A stretch of 64,000 nucleotides of DNA, taken from Luteimonas viscosa (GTDB lineage Bacteria > Pseudomonadota > Gammaproteobacteria > Xanthomonadales > Xanthomonadaceae). The position numbers and the translations under genes are program-made. Of this stretch, positions 55,583 to 63,913 are shown one piece after another; the first letter of the stretch is position 1; every line of letters begins with the position of its first letter. The notes beneath the pieces were generated by a model. It searched no databases, was not told the DNA's origin, and saw only the letters and a program-made list of their open reading frames with translations. Location of the stretch: contig NZ_VTFT01000001.1 in NCBI RefSeq assembly GCF_008244685.1, positions 413,248-477,247 of the forward strand, given 5' to 3'.

Positions 55583-56986
55583 ATGATGACCCAAGGCAAG
55601 CGCCTGTACGTGCTCGACACCAACGTGCTGATGCACGATCCCACCGCGCTGTTCAAGTTCGAGGAACACGACGTTTTCCTGCCCATGCAGGTGATCGAGG
55701 AGCTGGACAACGGCAAGAAGGGCACGTCGGAAGCCAGCCGCAACGCGCGCCAGGTCAGTCGCTTCATCAACGAGCTGATCGAGGCCCAGGGCAGCGACAA
55801 GATCGAGTCGGGCCTGCTGCTGCAGCGCCCGAACGGACTGCAGCTGCGCGGCGCGGCCAGCATCGGCAAGCTGCGCTTCCAGACCACGGTGCCGAAGGAG
55901 GACAAGACCTCGTTCGGCGCGGTGGCGCCGGACAACCGCATCCTCGGCGCGATCCTGCAGCTGCGCCGCGACGAGCCGGATTTCCCGGTGGTGTTCGTCT
56001 CCAAGGACATCAACCTGCGGATCAAGGCCGCGATCGCCGGCATCGTCAGCGAGGACTACGAGAACGACCGCGCGCTCGACGACTTCAGCCTGCTCTACAC
56101 CGGCGCGAACCCGCTGCCGGAGGACTTCTGGCAGCGCTACGGCAAGGACCTCAAGTCCTGGACCGACAAGGGCCGGACGTTCTACGAAGTGGCGATCGGC
56201 GCCGACGACGACTGGTATCCGAACCAGTACCTGTACCTGCCCGGCGACGACGAGGCCGAGTTCCGGGTCGCGCGCGTGGACGCCGGCAAGGCGGTGCTGC
56301 AGATCGTCGACGACTACCGCGGCAGCCAGCACGCGGTCTGGGGCATCACCGCGCGCAACCGCGAGCAGAACTTCGCGCTCAACGCACTGATGGACCCGGA
56401 GATCGACTTCGTCACCCTGCTCGGCACCGCCGGCACCGGCAAGACCCTGCTGGCGCTGGCCGCGGGCCTGGCGCAGACGATGGACCAGCAGCGCTACCGC
56501 GAGATCATCATGACCCGCGCAACCGTCAGCGTGGGCGAGGACATCGGCTTCCTCCCGGGCACGGAAGAGGAAAAGATGACGCCGTGGATGGGCGCGCTCA
56601 CCGACAACCTGGAGGTGCTCACGCACAACCAGGAAGGCGGCAGCTGGGGACGGGCGGCGACCAACGACCTGCTGGCCTCGCGGATCAAGATCCGCTCGCT
56701 CAACTTCATGCGCGGCCGCACCTTCCTCAGCCGCTGGCTGATCCTGGACGAGGCGCAGAACCTCACGCCCAAGCAGATGAAGACGCTGATCACCCGCGCC
56801 GGCCCCGGCACCAAGATTGTGTGCCTGGGCAACGTGGAACAGATCGACACGCCCTATCTCACCGAGACCACGTCGGGCCTGACCTACGCCGTCGACCGGT
56901 TCAAGGACTGGGCCCACAGCGCGCACGTGACCCTGCGCCGCGGCGAGCGCTCGCGCCTGGCCGACTACGCATCCGAGGTGTTGTAA
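55583..56986 (+). CDS. PIN-PhoH fusion ATPase
   Basis: Protein of 467 aa with two domains. The N-terminal PIN ribonuclease (about 5-150) opens YVLDTNVLMHDP and carries further acidic residues (QVIEELD, VSKDINLRIKA). The C-terminal PhoH ATPase (about 245-467) has Walker A GTAGTGKT and Walker B WLILDEAQNLTPKQMK. This is the PhoH2 type, for which RNA helicase plus RNase activity has been reported in mycobacteria, where it pairs with an antitoxin. No antitoxin-like gene is adjacent; 97 bases separate it from bcp. Confidence 0.9.
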   Translation: MMTQGKRLYVLDTNVLMHDPTALFKFEEHDVFLPMQVIEELDNGKKGTSEASRNARQVSRFINELIEAQGSDKIESGLLLQRPNGLQLRGAASIGKLRFQTTVPKEDKTSFGAVAPDNRILGAILQLRRDEPDFPVVFVSKDINLRIKAAIAGIVSEDYENDRALDDFSLLYTGANPLPEDFWQRYGKDLKSWTDKGRTFYEVAIGADDDWYPNQYLYLPGDDEAEFRVARVDAGKAVLQIVDDYRGSQHAVWGITARNREQNFALNALMDPEIDFVTLLGTAGTGKTLLALAAGLAQTMDQQRYREIIMTRATVSVGEDIGFLPGTEEEKMTPWMGALTDNLEVLTHNQEGGSWGRAATNDLLASRIKIRSLNFMRGRTFLSRWLILDEAQNLTPKQMKTLITRAGPGTKIVCLGNVEQIDTPYLTETTSGLTYAVDRFKDWAHSAHVTLRRGERSRLADYASEVL

Positions 56987-56994
56987 AGCCCACA

Positions 56995-57185
56995 CGTAGC
57001 CCGGATAAGCGCAGCGCATCCGGGACACCGCGCCATCATCCGATGGCGTCCCCGAGTATCGGGGTGGTCGTGGCTTCCCCGGATGCGCTGCGCTTATCCC
57101 CGGGTGCGCTATCCCCGGGTGTGCTTTGCTTATCCCCGGATGCGCTTTGCTTATCCCCGGATGCGCTTCGCTTATCCGGGCTACG
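56995..57185. repeat. Repeat block: 21-base tandem units inside 30-base inverted repeats
   Basis: The block is bounded by 56995-57024 and its inverse at 57156-57185 (29 of 30 match; core CCCGGATAAGCGCAGCGCAT). Inside, 57081-57179 holds five units of GGATGCGCTTTGCTTATCCCC type, starting at 57081, 57102 (15 bases only), 57117, 57138 and 57159. Two short dyads (CGCCAT/ATGGCG and CCCCGA/TCGGGG) lie between. It fills the gap between the PhoH and ABC genes. Translation gives the SPDKRSASG peptide common in this repeat family; it is not a gene. Confidence 0.85.
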
Positions 57186-57245
57186 CGGGCGACGGTCCCG
57201 CGATACCGTCACGACACGCGCGCGGGCGCCATGCACAATGCGGCC

Positions 57246-59129
57246 ATGAGCGAACGCGCCGCCGATGCCGCCCCCAAGCCCAGCCGCGCCGACACCCGGC
57301 CGAGCTTGCGCGAGCGCTTCGACGCGCTGCGCAACATCCCGCCGTTCCTGCGCCAGATCTGGGCCACCAGCCGCGCGTTGACGCTCACCAGCATCGGCCT
57401 GCGCGTGGTCCGCGCATTGCTGCCGGTCATGATGCTCTACGTCGGCAAGCTGATCATCGACGAGGCAATCCGCCTGGTCGGCCTGGGCCTGGCCTTCGAG
57501 TCGATCGGCGAGGCCTGGCGCGGCGGCCAGCTCGACCACCTGCTGTGGCTGCTGGTGATCGAGTTCGCGTTGGCGATCGTGTCCGACCTGCTCGGCCGGA
57601 TCGTCAGCTACGCCGATTCGCTGCTGTCGGAACTGTTCACCAACGCCACCAGCATCCGCCTGATGGAGCATGCGGCCACCCTCGACCTGGAGGATTTCGA
57701 GGACCCGGACCTGCAGGACAAGCTCGACCGCGCCCGCCGCCAGACCATGGGCCGCATGAACCTGATGGGCCAGCTGTTCGGCCAGGTCCAGGATTCGATC
57801 ACGGTGGTCAGCTTCGCCATCGGCCTGCTGGTGTACGCGCCGTGGCTGATCGCGCTGCTGGCGGTGGCGCTGATCCCGGCGTTCGTGGGCGAATCGCACT
57901 TCAACGCCCTGGGCTATTCGCTCAACTTCCAGTGGACGCCCGAGCGCCGCCAGCTCGAGTACGTGCGCCAGACCGGCGCCAGCGTCGAGACCGCGAAGGA
58001 AGTGAAGATCTTCAACCTGCACCACTTCCTGGTGGACCGCTACCGCACGCTGGCGCAGAGGTTCTTCCTCGCCAACCGCGCACTGGCGCGGCGGCGGGCG
58101 GTCTGGGGCACGCTGCTGGCGGCGCTCGGCACCCTGGGGTACTACATCGCCTACGGCTACATCGCCTGGCGCACGGTGCGCGGCGATTTCACCATCGGCG
58201 ACCTGACCTTCCTCGCCGGCAGCTTCCGCCGCCTGCGGCAGTTGCTCGAAGGCCTGCTGATCGGCTTCTCCCAGGTGGCGGGCCAGGCGCTGTACCTCGA
58301 CGACCTGTTCTCTTTCTTCGAGGTCGAGCCGGAGATCAAGTCGCCGCCCGACGCGCGCGCGTTCCCGCGTCCGATCCGCCAGGGCTTCGCGTTCGAGGAC
58401 GTGGGTTTCCGCTATCCGGGCGCGGACCGCTGGGCGATCCGGCACATGGACTTCGAACTGCGCGCCGGCGAGGTGCTGGCGCTGGTGGGCGAAAACGGCG
58501 CCGGCAAGACCACCCTGGTCAAGCTGCTGGCGCGGCTGTACGACCCGGACGAGGGGCGCATCCTGCTCGACGGCCACGACCTGCGCGAATACGACATCGA
58601 CCAGCTGCGCGCCAACATCGGCGTGATCTTCCAGGACTTCGTGCGCTATCACCTCACCGCCGGGGAGAACATCGGCGTCGGCCAGATCGACCGCATGGAC
58701 GACCGGGCCCGGATCGAGGACGCCGCGCGCCGGGCCATGGCCGACGAGGTGATCGCCGGGCTGCCCGACGGCTACGACCAGCTGATCGGGCGCCGCTTCA
58801 AGACCGGCGTCGACCTGTCCGGCGGTCAGTGGCAGAAGATCGCGATCGCGCGCGCCTACATGCGCGACGCGCAGGTGATGATCCTCGACGAGCCCACCGC
58901 CGCGCTCGATGCGCGCAGCGAGTTCGAGGTGTTCCAGCGCTTCAAGGAACTGTCCGACGAGCGCACCGCGGTGCTGATCTCGCACCGCTTCTCCAGCGTA
59001 CGCATGGCCGACCGCATCCTGGTGCTGGCGGACGGCCGGGTCGAGGCCAGCGGCACCCACGCCGAACTGATGGCCCAGGGCGGGCGCTACGCCGAACTGT
59101 TCGAACTGCAGGCGGCGGGCTACCGCTGA
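57246..59129 (+). CDS. ABC transporter, fused permease-ATPase (exporter type)
   Basis: Half-transporter of 627 aa. The N-terminal membrane domain (about 30-350) has six hydrophobic segments; the C-terminal ATPase has Walker A GENGAGKTT, signature LSGGQWQK, Walker B VMILDEPTAALD and the switch His in LISHRFSSVRMADRI. Type IV exporter fold, acting as a homodimer. The substrate cannot be told; the family includes lipid and multidrug exporters. ATG 57246 is preferred over 57231. The preceding 21-base repeats lie within 60 bases of the start and may hold its promoter. Confidence 0.93.
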   Translation: MSERAADAAPKPSRADTRPSLRERFDALRNIPPFLRQIWATSRALTLTSIGLRVVRALLPVMMLYVGKLIIDEAIRLVGLGLAFESIGEAWRGGQLDHLLWLLVIEFALAIVSDLLGRIVSYADSLLSELFTNATSIRLMEHAATLDLEDFEDPDLQDKLDRARRQTMGRMNLMGQLFGQVQDSITVVSFAIGLLVYAPWLIALLAVALIPAFVGESHFNALGYSLNFQWTPERRQLEYVRQTGASVETAKEVKIFNLHHFLVDRYRTLAQRFFLANRALARRRAVWGTLLAALGTLGYYIAYGYIAWRTVRGDFTIGDLTFLAGSFRRLRQLLEGLLIGFSQVAGQALYLDDLFSFFEVEPEIKSPPDARAFPRPIRQGFAFEDVGFRYPGADRWAIRHMDFELRAGEVLALVGENGAGKTTLVKLLARLYDPDEGRILLDGHDLREYDIDQLRANIGVIFQDFVRYHLTAGENIGVGQIDRMDDRARIEDAARRAMADEVIAGLPDGYDQLIGRRFKTGVDLSGGQWQKIAIARAYMRDAQVMILDEPTAALDARSEFEVFQRFKELSDERTAVLISHRFSSVRMADRILVLADGRVEASGTHAELMAQGGRYAELFELQAAGYR

Positions 59130-59142
59130 CGCCGGCGGCCGC

Positions 59143-59156
59143 ACCCGTGTACGGGT
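59143..59156. terminator. Hairpin between convergent ABC and DUF488 genes
   Basis: ACCCGT/ACGGGT around GT, with flanking GCGG/CCGC-type complementarity, in the 36-base convergent gap. No T-run. Possible bidirectional terminator. Confidence 0.4.
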
Positions 59157-59165
59157 CCGCCGCGG

Positions 59166-59711
59166 TCACAGGTCCAGCCGGCCCTGCGCGTCGGCCGCCG
59201 CCGTGTAGTCCAGCCGCCCGTCGACGATCCGGGCCGCGCCCGTCCACGGGTGCTCGCGCGCGTCGCCCGGCGCCATCAGGTGGAGCACGGTCCAGCCGCG
59301 GGCCTTGGCGTCGTCCGCGATCAGGCTGCGGTGGCAGTTCCACCACATCGCTTCGGCGCACATCACCGCGGTCGGTGCCCGACGCGCGAGCGCGAACAGC
59401 CGTCCGCGCGCCGCGGCATACCCGGGCGTGTCCATGTAGTCGGCATAGCCGCGGAAGCTCGCGTTGCGCCAGGCCGTGTGCGGTGAATCCGGCCGCGCCC
59501 GGCGGCGCCCGCCCAGTTCGGGCATCGGCACGAAGTCGATGCCCGCGTCAGGCAGGCTGGCGGCCAGCGCGTCCGCGCCGAACTGAGGATGCCGCCGCGA
59601 ACCCGGATGCCGGCGCACGTCGGCCACGCAGGCCACGCCCGCGGTCTGCAGCATCTGCACGAAGACCGCGAGCGGTCGGGTCGAATGGCCGATGGTCCAG
59701 AGCGTGTCCAT
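59166..59711 (-). CDS. DUF488 family protein
   Basis: Cytoplasmic protein of 181 aa. It has the DUF488 N-terminus WTIGHSTRPLAVFVQML, followed by VADVRRHPGSRRHPQF, FVPMPELGGRR, FRGYADYM and a cysteine-containing AVMCAEAMWWNCHRSLIAD. The family is of unknown function; the Cys/His/Arg conservation suggests an enzyme. It is divergent from fpr. Confidence 0.87.
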   Translation of the reverse strand: MDTLWTIGHSTRPLAVFVQMLQTAGVACVADVRRHPGSRRHPQFGADALAASLPDAGIDFVPMPELGGRRRARPDSPHTAWRNASFRGYADYMDTPGYAAARGRLFALARRAPTAVMCAEAMWWNCHRSLIADDAKARGWTVLHLMAPGDAREHPWTGAARIVDGRLDYTAAADAQGRLDL

Positions 59712-59751
59712 GGCGGCATCGTGCCAGTCGGCATGTGGACAAGATGCCCAC

Positions 59752-59780
59752 GCGATGAGAATCGTTCGCAGCTGTAGAAT
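59752..59780 (+). promoter_or_regulatory. fpr promoter with possible Fur-like half sites
   Basis: TAGAAT at 59775-59780 is the likely -10, 32 bases before the fpr ATG. Just upstream TGAGAATCGTTCGCA (59755-59769) matches the 7-1-7 Fur pattern in about ten of fourteen positions, stronger in the left half. The -10 call is moderate, the Fur call weak. Confidence 0.35.
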
Positions 59781-59812
59781 AGCCGGCTGCCACCACCATC
59801 CGACCCCACCGC

Positions 59813-60607
59813 ATGTCTTCCGCCTTCGGCACCGAGACGGTGCTGGACGTCCGCCACTGGACCGACAGCTACTTCAGCTTCACCACCACCCGCGACGACG
59901 GCTTCCGTTTCGAGAACGGTCAGTTCGTGATGATCGGTCTGGAGGTGGACGGCCGCCCCCTGCTGCGCGCGTATTCGATCGCCAGCGCGAACTGGGAGGA
60001 GCAGCTGGAGTTCTTCAGCATCAAGGTGCCCGACGGCCCGCTGACCTCGCGCCTGCAGCACATCGCGCCGGGCGACACCCTGCTGGTCGGTCGCAAGCCC
60101 ACCGGCACTCTCCTGATCCACGATCTGCATCCGGGCCGCAACCTGTACCTGCTGGGGACCGGCACCGGCCTGGCGCCCTGGCTGTCGGTGATCAAGGACC
60201 CGGATACCTACGGACGCTTCGAGCGCGTCGTCGTCGCCCACGGCGTGCGCGGCGCGGGCGACCTCGCCTACCGCGACTACATCCTCAACGAGCTGCCGCG
60301 CCATGCGCTGCTCGGCGAGCAGATCGCGCCGCAACTGCTGTACTACCCCGCGGTGAGCCGCGAAGCCTTCGAATGGGAAGGGCGCGACCACCGCGGTCGC
60401 CTCACCGACCTGCTCGACAGCGGCCGCATGGCGGCCGACCTCGGCCTGGACCCGCTGGATCCGGCGCGCGACCGGGCGATGATCTGCGGCAGCCCGCAGA
60501 TGCTGGCCGACTTCCGCGCGATCCTCGACCGCCGCGGCTTCGTCGCCGCGCCGCGCATCGGCACGCCGGGCGACTACGTGTTCGAGCGCGCCTTCGTCGA
60601 GAAATAG
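59813..60607 (+). CDS. fpr: Ferredoxin--NADP+ reductase
   Basis: FAD enzyme that moves electrons between NADPH and ferredoxin or flavodoxin. The protein is 264 aa. The FAD site is RAYSIASANW, the NADP site is LLGTGTGLAPW, and the bacterial class C-terminus is YVFERAFVEK. Possible partner carriers in this window are FdxA and the RnfB-like ferredoxin. Divergent from DUF488. Confidence 0.95.
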   Translation: MSSAFGTETVLDVRHWTDSYFSFTTTRDDGFRFENGQFVMIGLEVDGRPLLRAYSIASANWEEQLEFFSIKVPDGPLTSRLQHIAPGDTLLVGRKPTGTLLIHDLHPGRNLYLLGTGTGLAPWLSVIKDPDTYGRFERVVVAHGVRGAGDLAYRDYILNELPRHALLGEQIAPQLLYYPAVSREAFEWEGRDHRGRLTDLLDSGRMAADLGLDPLDPARDRAMICGSPQMLADFRAILDRRGFVAAPRIGTPGDYVFERAFVEK

Positions 60608-60732
60608 GACGCGGCAACCCGCGCCGGGCACGGTGCGTGCGCCACGCGTCGATGGCCGGCCGGATCCGGCCGTGGCCGGCGGTGCACGGCGTTGTGCGGT
60701 GGGCGTTTTCATCCGGCGGCGACGGTCCGTCG

Positions 60733-60738
60733 TAGAAT
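60733..60738 (+). promoter_or_regulatory. Candidate usp -10 box (TAGAAT)
   Basis: TAGAATCG lies 27 bases before the stress-protein ATG, with an AGAGGAAAG ribosome-binding sequence after it. No -35 match. Confidence 0.45.
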
Positions 60739-60765
60739 CGTCGCAATACGAAGAGGAAAGCGACG

Positions 60766-61188
60766 ATGAAGATCCTGGTTCCGGTCGACGGCAGCGACAT
60801 CAGCACCCGCGCGCTGAAGCACGGCATGGAGCTGGCCAAGGCCCTCGGCAAGCCCGGCAGGCTGGTGGTGGTGGTGGTGGACGACACCCTGTTCCCGGGC
60901 GCCGAGCGCAAGATGGGCTCGGAAGCCGCCAACGCCTATCACGCCGAGAACTTCGCTCGCATGCTGGCACCCGCGAAGAAGCTCCTGGCCCGCGGCAAGG
61001 CCGACGCGGAGTTCGTCGAGATCGCGGGCGACGTGGCCGATGGCATCCTCGAAGCGGTCGCCGGCCACAAGGCCGACCTGATCGTCATGGGCTCGCGCGG
61101 CGCAGGCGCGATCAAGGGCGCACTGCTCGGCTCGGTGTCGATGAAGGTGCTGTCCGAGACCAAGGTGCCGGTGACCATCGTGCATTGA
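60766..61188 (+). CDS. Universal stress protein (UspA family)
   Basis: Single-domain Usp of 140 aa. It begins MKILVPVDGSDISTRAL and has the ATP-binding string GSRGAGAIKGALLGSVS (G-2x-G-9x-G-S/T form), so it is the ATP-binding subclass. It ends TKVPVTIVH as the family does. Usually induced by growth arrest or stress. It has a strong ribosome-binding site and its own promoter box. Confidence 0.93.
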   Translation: MKILVPVDGSDISTRALKHGMELAKALGKPGRLVVVVVDDTLFPGAERKMGSEAANAYHAENFARMLAPAKKLLARGKADAEFVEIAGDVADGILEAVAGHKADLIVMGSRGAGAIKGALLGSVSMKVLSETKVPVTIVH

Positions 61189-61189
61189 G

Positions 61190-61215
61190 CACGGCTGCGG
61201 CATGCTGCAGCCGTG
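61190..61215. terminator. Hairpin between convergent usp and gpx genes
   Basis: CACGGCTGC (61190-61198) pairs with GCAGCCGTG (61207-61215) around an 8-base loop. It fills the 34-base convergent gap, without a T-run. Confidence 0.5.
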
Positions 61216-61222
61216 AGCAGGT

Positions 61223-61705
61223 TCAGCCGAGCGCGGCCTCGATGTCGTCGCGCAGGGATCCGGGCGCAGTGGTGGGCGCAAAGCGTTCGCGCACCTGTCC
61301 GTCCCTGCCGACCAGGAACTTGGTGAAGTTCCACTTGATCGCGTCGATGCCGAGCAGCCCACCCTTCTCCTGCTTCAGCCACTGCCACAGCGGGTGCGCG
61401 CCTTCACCGTTGACCTCCACCTTGGCGGACATCGGGAAATCGACCTCGAAGTTCAGCGAGCAGAACTCGCGAATCGCGGCCTCGTCGCCCGGCTCCTGCT
61501 GGCCGAACTGGTCGCAGGGGAACCCGAGCACCACCAGCCCGCGCTCGCGATACTCGCGCCACAGCTGCTGCAGGCCGGCGTACTGCGGCGTGAAGCCGCA
61601 TTTCGAGGCGACGTTGACGATCAGCAGCACCTTACCCGCGTACTGCGACAGGGCGAGCGGCTGGCCGTCGATCGCGGTGGCGGAAAAATCGAACGCGGTG
61701 GTCAT
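61223..61705 (-). CDS. Glutathione peroxidase family protein (cysteine type)
   Basis: Peroxidase of 160 aa. The peroxidatic Cys36 is in NVASKCGFTPQY, a second cysteine is in LGFPCDQFGQQEPG with the catalytic Gln, and Trp/Asn are in IKWNFTKFLV. The Cys form usually takes electrons from thioredoxin rather than glutathione. The start overlaps the stop of the upstream amidohydrolase gene (ATGA), so the pair is co-translated. Confidence 0.93.
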   Translation of the reverse strand: MTTAFDFSATAIDGQPLALSQYAGKVLLIVNVASKCGFTPQYAGLQQLWREYRERGLVVLGFPCDQFGQQEPGDEAAIREFCSLNFEVDFPMSAKVEVNGEGAHPLWQWLKQEKGGLLGIDAIKWNFTKFLVGRDGQVRERFAPTTAPGSLRDDIEAALG

Positions 61706-63744
61706 CGGCCGCGCTCCGCCGCCTGCACCTGCACCGGCCCGGCGAACGGGCGGATGCCGAGTTCGGCATGGATTTCGGCGGGGTAGTACACGACGTCGCC
61801 CTTGATGACGGTGGCCACCTTGCGGATGTCGGCGATGTCCGCGACGGGGTCGCCATCGACCAGCACCAGGTCGGCGAGCTTGCCGGGCGCGATGCTGCCG
61901 AGCCGGTCGAGGACCCCGGAGTACTTCGCGCCGTTCCAGGTCGCGACCTGCAGCGCCTGCGCCGGCGTGAGCCCGGCGCGCACGTACAGCGCCAGCTCGT
62001 GGTGCAGGGTGAAGCCCGGCACCTCGTCGGTGCCCGCCACCAGCGGGACGCCGGCGCGGTACGCGCGCCCGACGAACTCCACCATCCTGTCGAACGAGGC
62101 GCGGTAGCGCTCGCCGGTGGCGTCGTCGGGGATGTCCATCTCGGCCGCACGGCGGTTGCGCTGCACGTCCGGCGGCAGGTGCTCCTCGATGCCGGCGAAG
62201 ATCGGCGACATCTGGCCGTCGCGCTTGTGCAGGAACTCGAACGTGGCCAGGGTCGGGTCGATCACGATCCGCCGCTGCGCCAGTTCGGCGATGAACGCCT
62301 GCACCGGCTTCGAATCGAGATCGAGGTCGGCCACTTCGCGCGCCGGCAGGTAGAAACGCTCCAGCGTGCGCGTGTCGGTGTCCGGCTCGACCAGGAAGTT
62401 GAGCATCAGCTGGTTGATGTGCTGGATCTCGTCGTAGCCGGCGTCGACCGCGTCCTGCGCGCGCAGGAACACGGGCACGTGCCCGCTGACGCGCAGTCCG
62501 CGCTCGTGTGCGTAGGCGACGGTCTGCGGCAGGATCTCCTTCGGGAACGAGTTGTAGACCTTGATCTGCGGGTAGCCGTGCTGCGCGTACCAGTCGATCG
62601 CCTCGCGGGCGCCGGCGAGGTCGCTGACCACGAAGCCGTTGCGCGCCGACTGCTCGCTCTCGCCCTCGAGGAAACCGGTCGCGACGATGCGCGGCATCAG
62701 CAGCTTGCCCGCGCGTTCCTCCGCCATGACCTGCTGCAGGGTGGCGTTGTCGTTGCCCATGTCCCGCACCGAAGTGACGCCGGCGGCGAGGTTGAGCCCG
62801 CCGCTCCAGCGGTCGATGTGGACGTGCATGTCGAACAGGCCCGGCAGCAGCACCCGGCCGGCCGCGTCGATGACATGGTCGGCGGCCACGTCCGTTGCGC
62901 CGTCGCCGGAGATCGACACGATCCGCCCGTCGCGCAGCAGCACGTCGGTCGGCGGCCCGAGCACCGCGCGCTCGCTGTCGAACACGCGCGCGCCGCGGAT
63001 CAGCGTGGTCCCGTCGATCGGGTGCGCCAGTCGCTGCTCCAGCGCGACCAGGGCCTCGCCTTCGGCAGTCTTCTGGGTCGCCTCCAGCGCGTCGGCATTG
63101 TCCTGCCAGCCGTCTTCGATCAACTGCAGGAAGCCGGGGAAGATGAAGGCGAACAGCCGCGGTCGCGGCTCGTCGGTGGCCCAGGCGAAGACCGGAGTGA
63201 AACCGATGCCGGTCAGCGCCAGCAATTGCACCTGGCGCGACTCGTCGCCCTTCTCCACCCGCGCCTGCGCCACCTTGCGCGCACTCAGCGTGCCGCCGGG
63301 AATGAGCGGCAACCTGCCGTCCTCGCGCGCGGCCAGCGCGGCAATGGCCACCGACGCCGCCGCCGGCGTGCCGCCGAGCGGCGAATACTGCGCGCCCGAC
63401 TCGACCCGCTGCTCTCCCGAATCGGAGGTGGAACGCCAGCGCGCTACGCCGTCGACCAGGTCGAAGCGCTCATCGACCGGCGCGCCGAATGTCGACGTAC
63501 CCGTGACCCGGTAGGTACGGAAGGTACCGTCCGGATTGAGCGTGAACTCCTCCTTCAGCTCGGGGCCGCGGCCGTTGTCCTTGAAGATGAAGTCGACCCG
63601 GGTCACCCCGTCGTCGCCCTCGACCACCGTCTGCTGCCCCGCCTGCTTGCCGCCATCGACCAGGGCGACGTAGCGCAGCGTCTGCGCGGCATGCAGGGGC
63701 GCGGCCAGCGCCAGCGCAAGGAGGAAAGTCAGGCAGCGCTTCAT
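61702..63744 (-). CDS. Secreted amidohydrolase with extra N-terminal domain
   Basis: Protein of 680 aa with a signal peptide (LLALALAAPLHAA). The C-terminal half, from about residue 245 (LIRGARVFDSERAVLG), is a metal-dependent amidohydrolase. Metal or catalytic residues are in DMHVHIDRW, IKVYNSF (lysine), VSGHVPVF, IQHINQL and AGTDEVPG, and GKLADLVLVDGDP is the usual C-terminal strand. Residues 25-240 form a beta-rich domain I do not recognise. Likely a periplasmic peptidase or imidazolonepropionase-like hydrolase; the substrate is unknown. Coupled to gpx. Confidence 0.88.
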   Translation of the reverse strand: MKRCLTFLLALALAAPLHAAQTLRYVALVDGGKQAGQQTVVEGDDGVTRVDFIFKDNGRGPELKEEFTLNPDGTFRTYRVTGTSTFGAPVDERFDLVDGVARWRSTSDSGEQRVESGAQYSPLGGTPAAASVAIAALAAREDGRLPLIPGGTLSARKVAQARVEKGDESRQVQLLALTGIGFTPVFAWATDEPRPRLFAFIFPGFLQLIEDGWQDNADALEATQKTAEGEALVALEQRLAHPIDGTTLIRGARVFDSERAVLGPPTDVLLRDGRIVSISGDGATDVAADHVIDAAGRVLLPGLFDMHVHIDRWSGGLNLAAGVTSVRDMGNDNATLQQVMAEERAGKLLMPRIVATGFLEGESEQSARNGFVVSDLAGAREAIDWYAQHGYPQIKVYNSFPKEILPQTVAYAHERGLRVSGHVPVFLRAQDAVDAGYDEIQHINQLMLNFLVEPDTDTRTLERFYLPAREVADLDLDSKPVQAFIAELAQRRIVIDPTLATFEFLHKRDGQMSPIFAGIEEHLPPDVQRNRRAAEMDIPDDATGERYRASFDRMVEFVGRAYRAGVPLVAGTDEVPGFTLHHELALYVRAGLTPAQALQVATWNGAKYSGVLDRLGSIAPGKLADLVLVDGDPVADIADIRKVATVIKGDVVYYPAEIHAELGIRPFAGPVQVQAAERGR

Positions 63745-63913
63745 GGTGGAATCTCCCTTGCGGACGGTCCCGCGCGGCGGGCGCCGCGCCTGGAGGGGTC
63801 GAGCCGCAGTGTAGTGCGGCCGCGCGACGCTGGCGCGCACCCATGCCTTTCGTCATGGGTTGCCCACGGGGGCATGGGCTACCCTTGGGGTTTCGTCCCC
63901 GAGGTAGGCCAAG

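Noticed and set aside
57081-57179. CRISPR-like array of 21-base repeats
   Set aside because: Units are directly adjacent with no spacers, and no cas genes are in the window.
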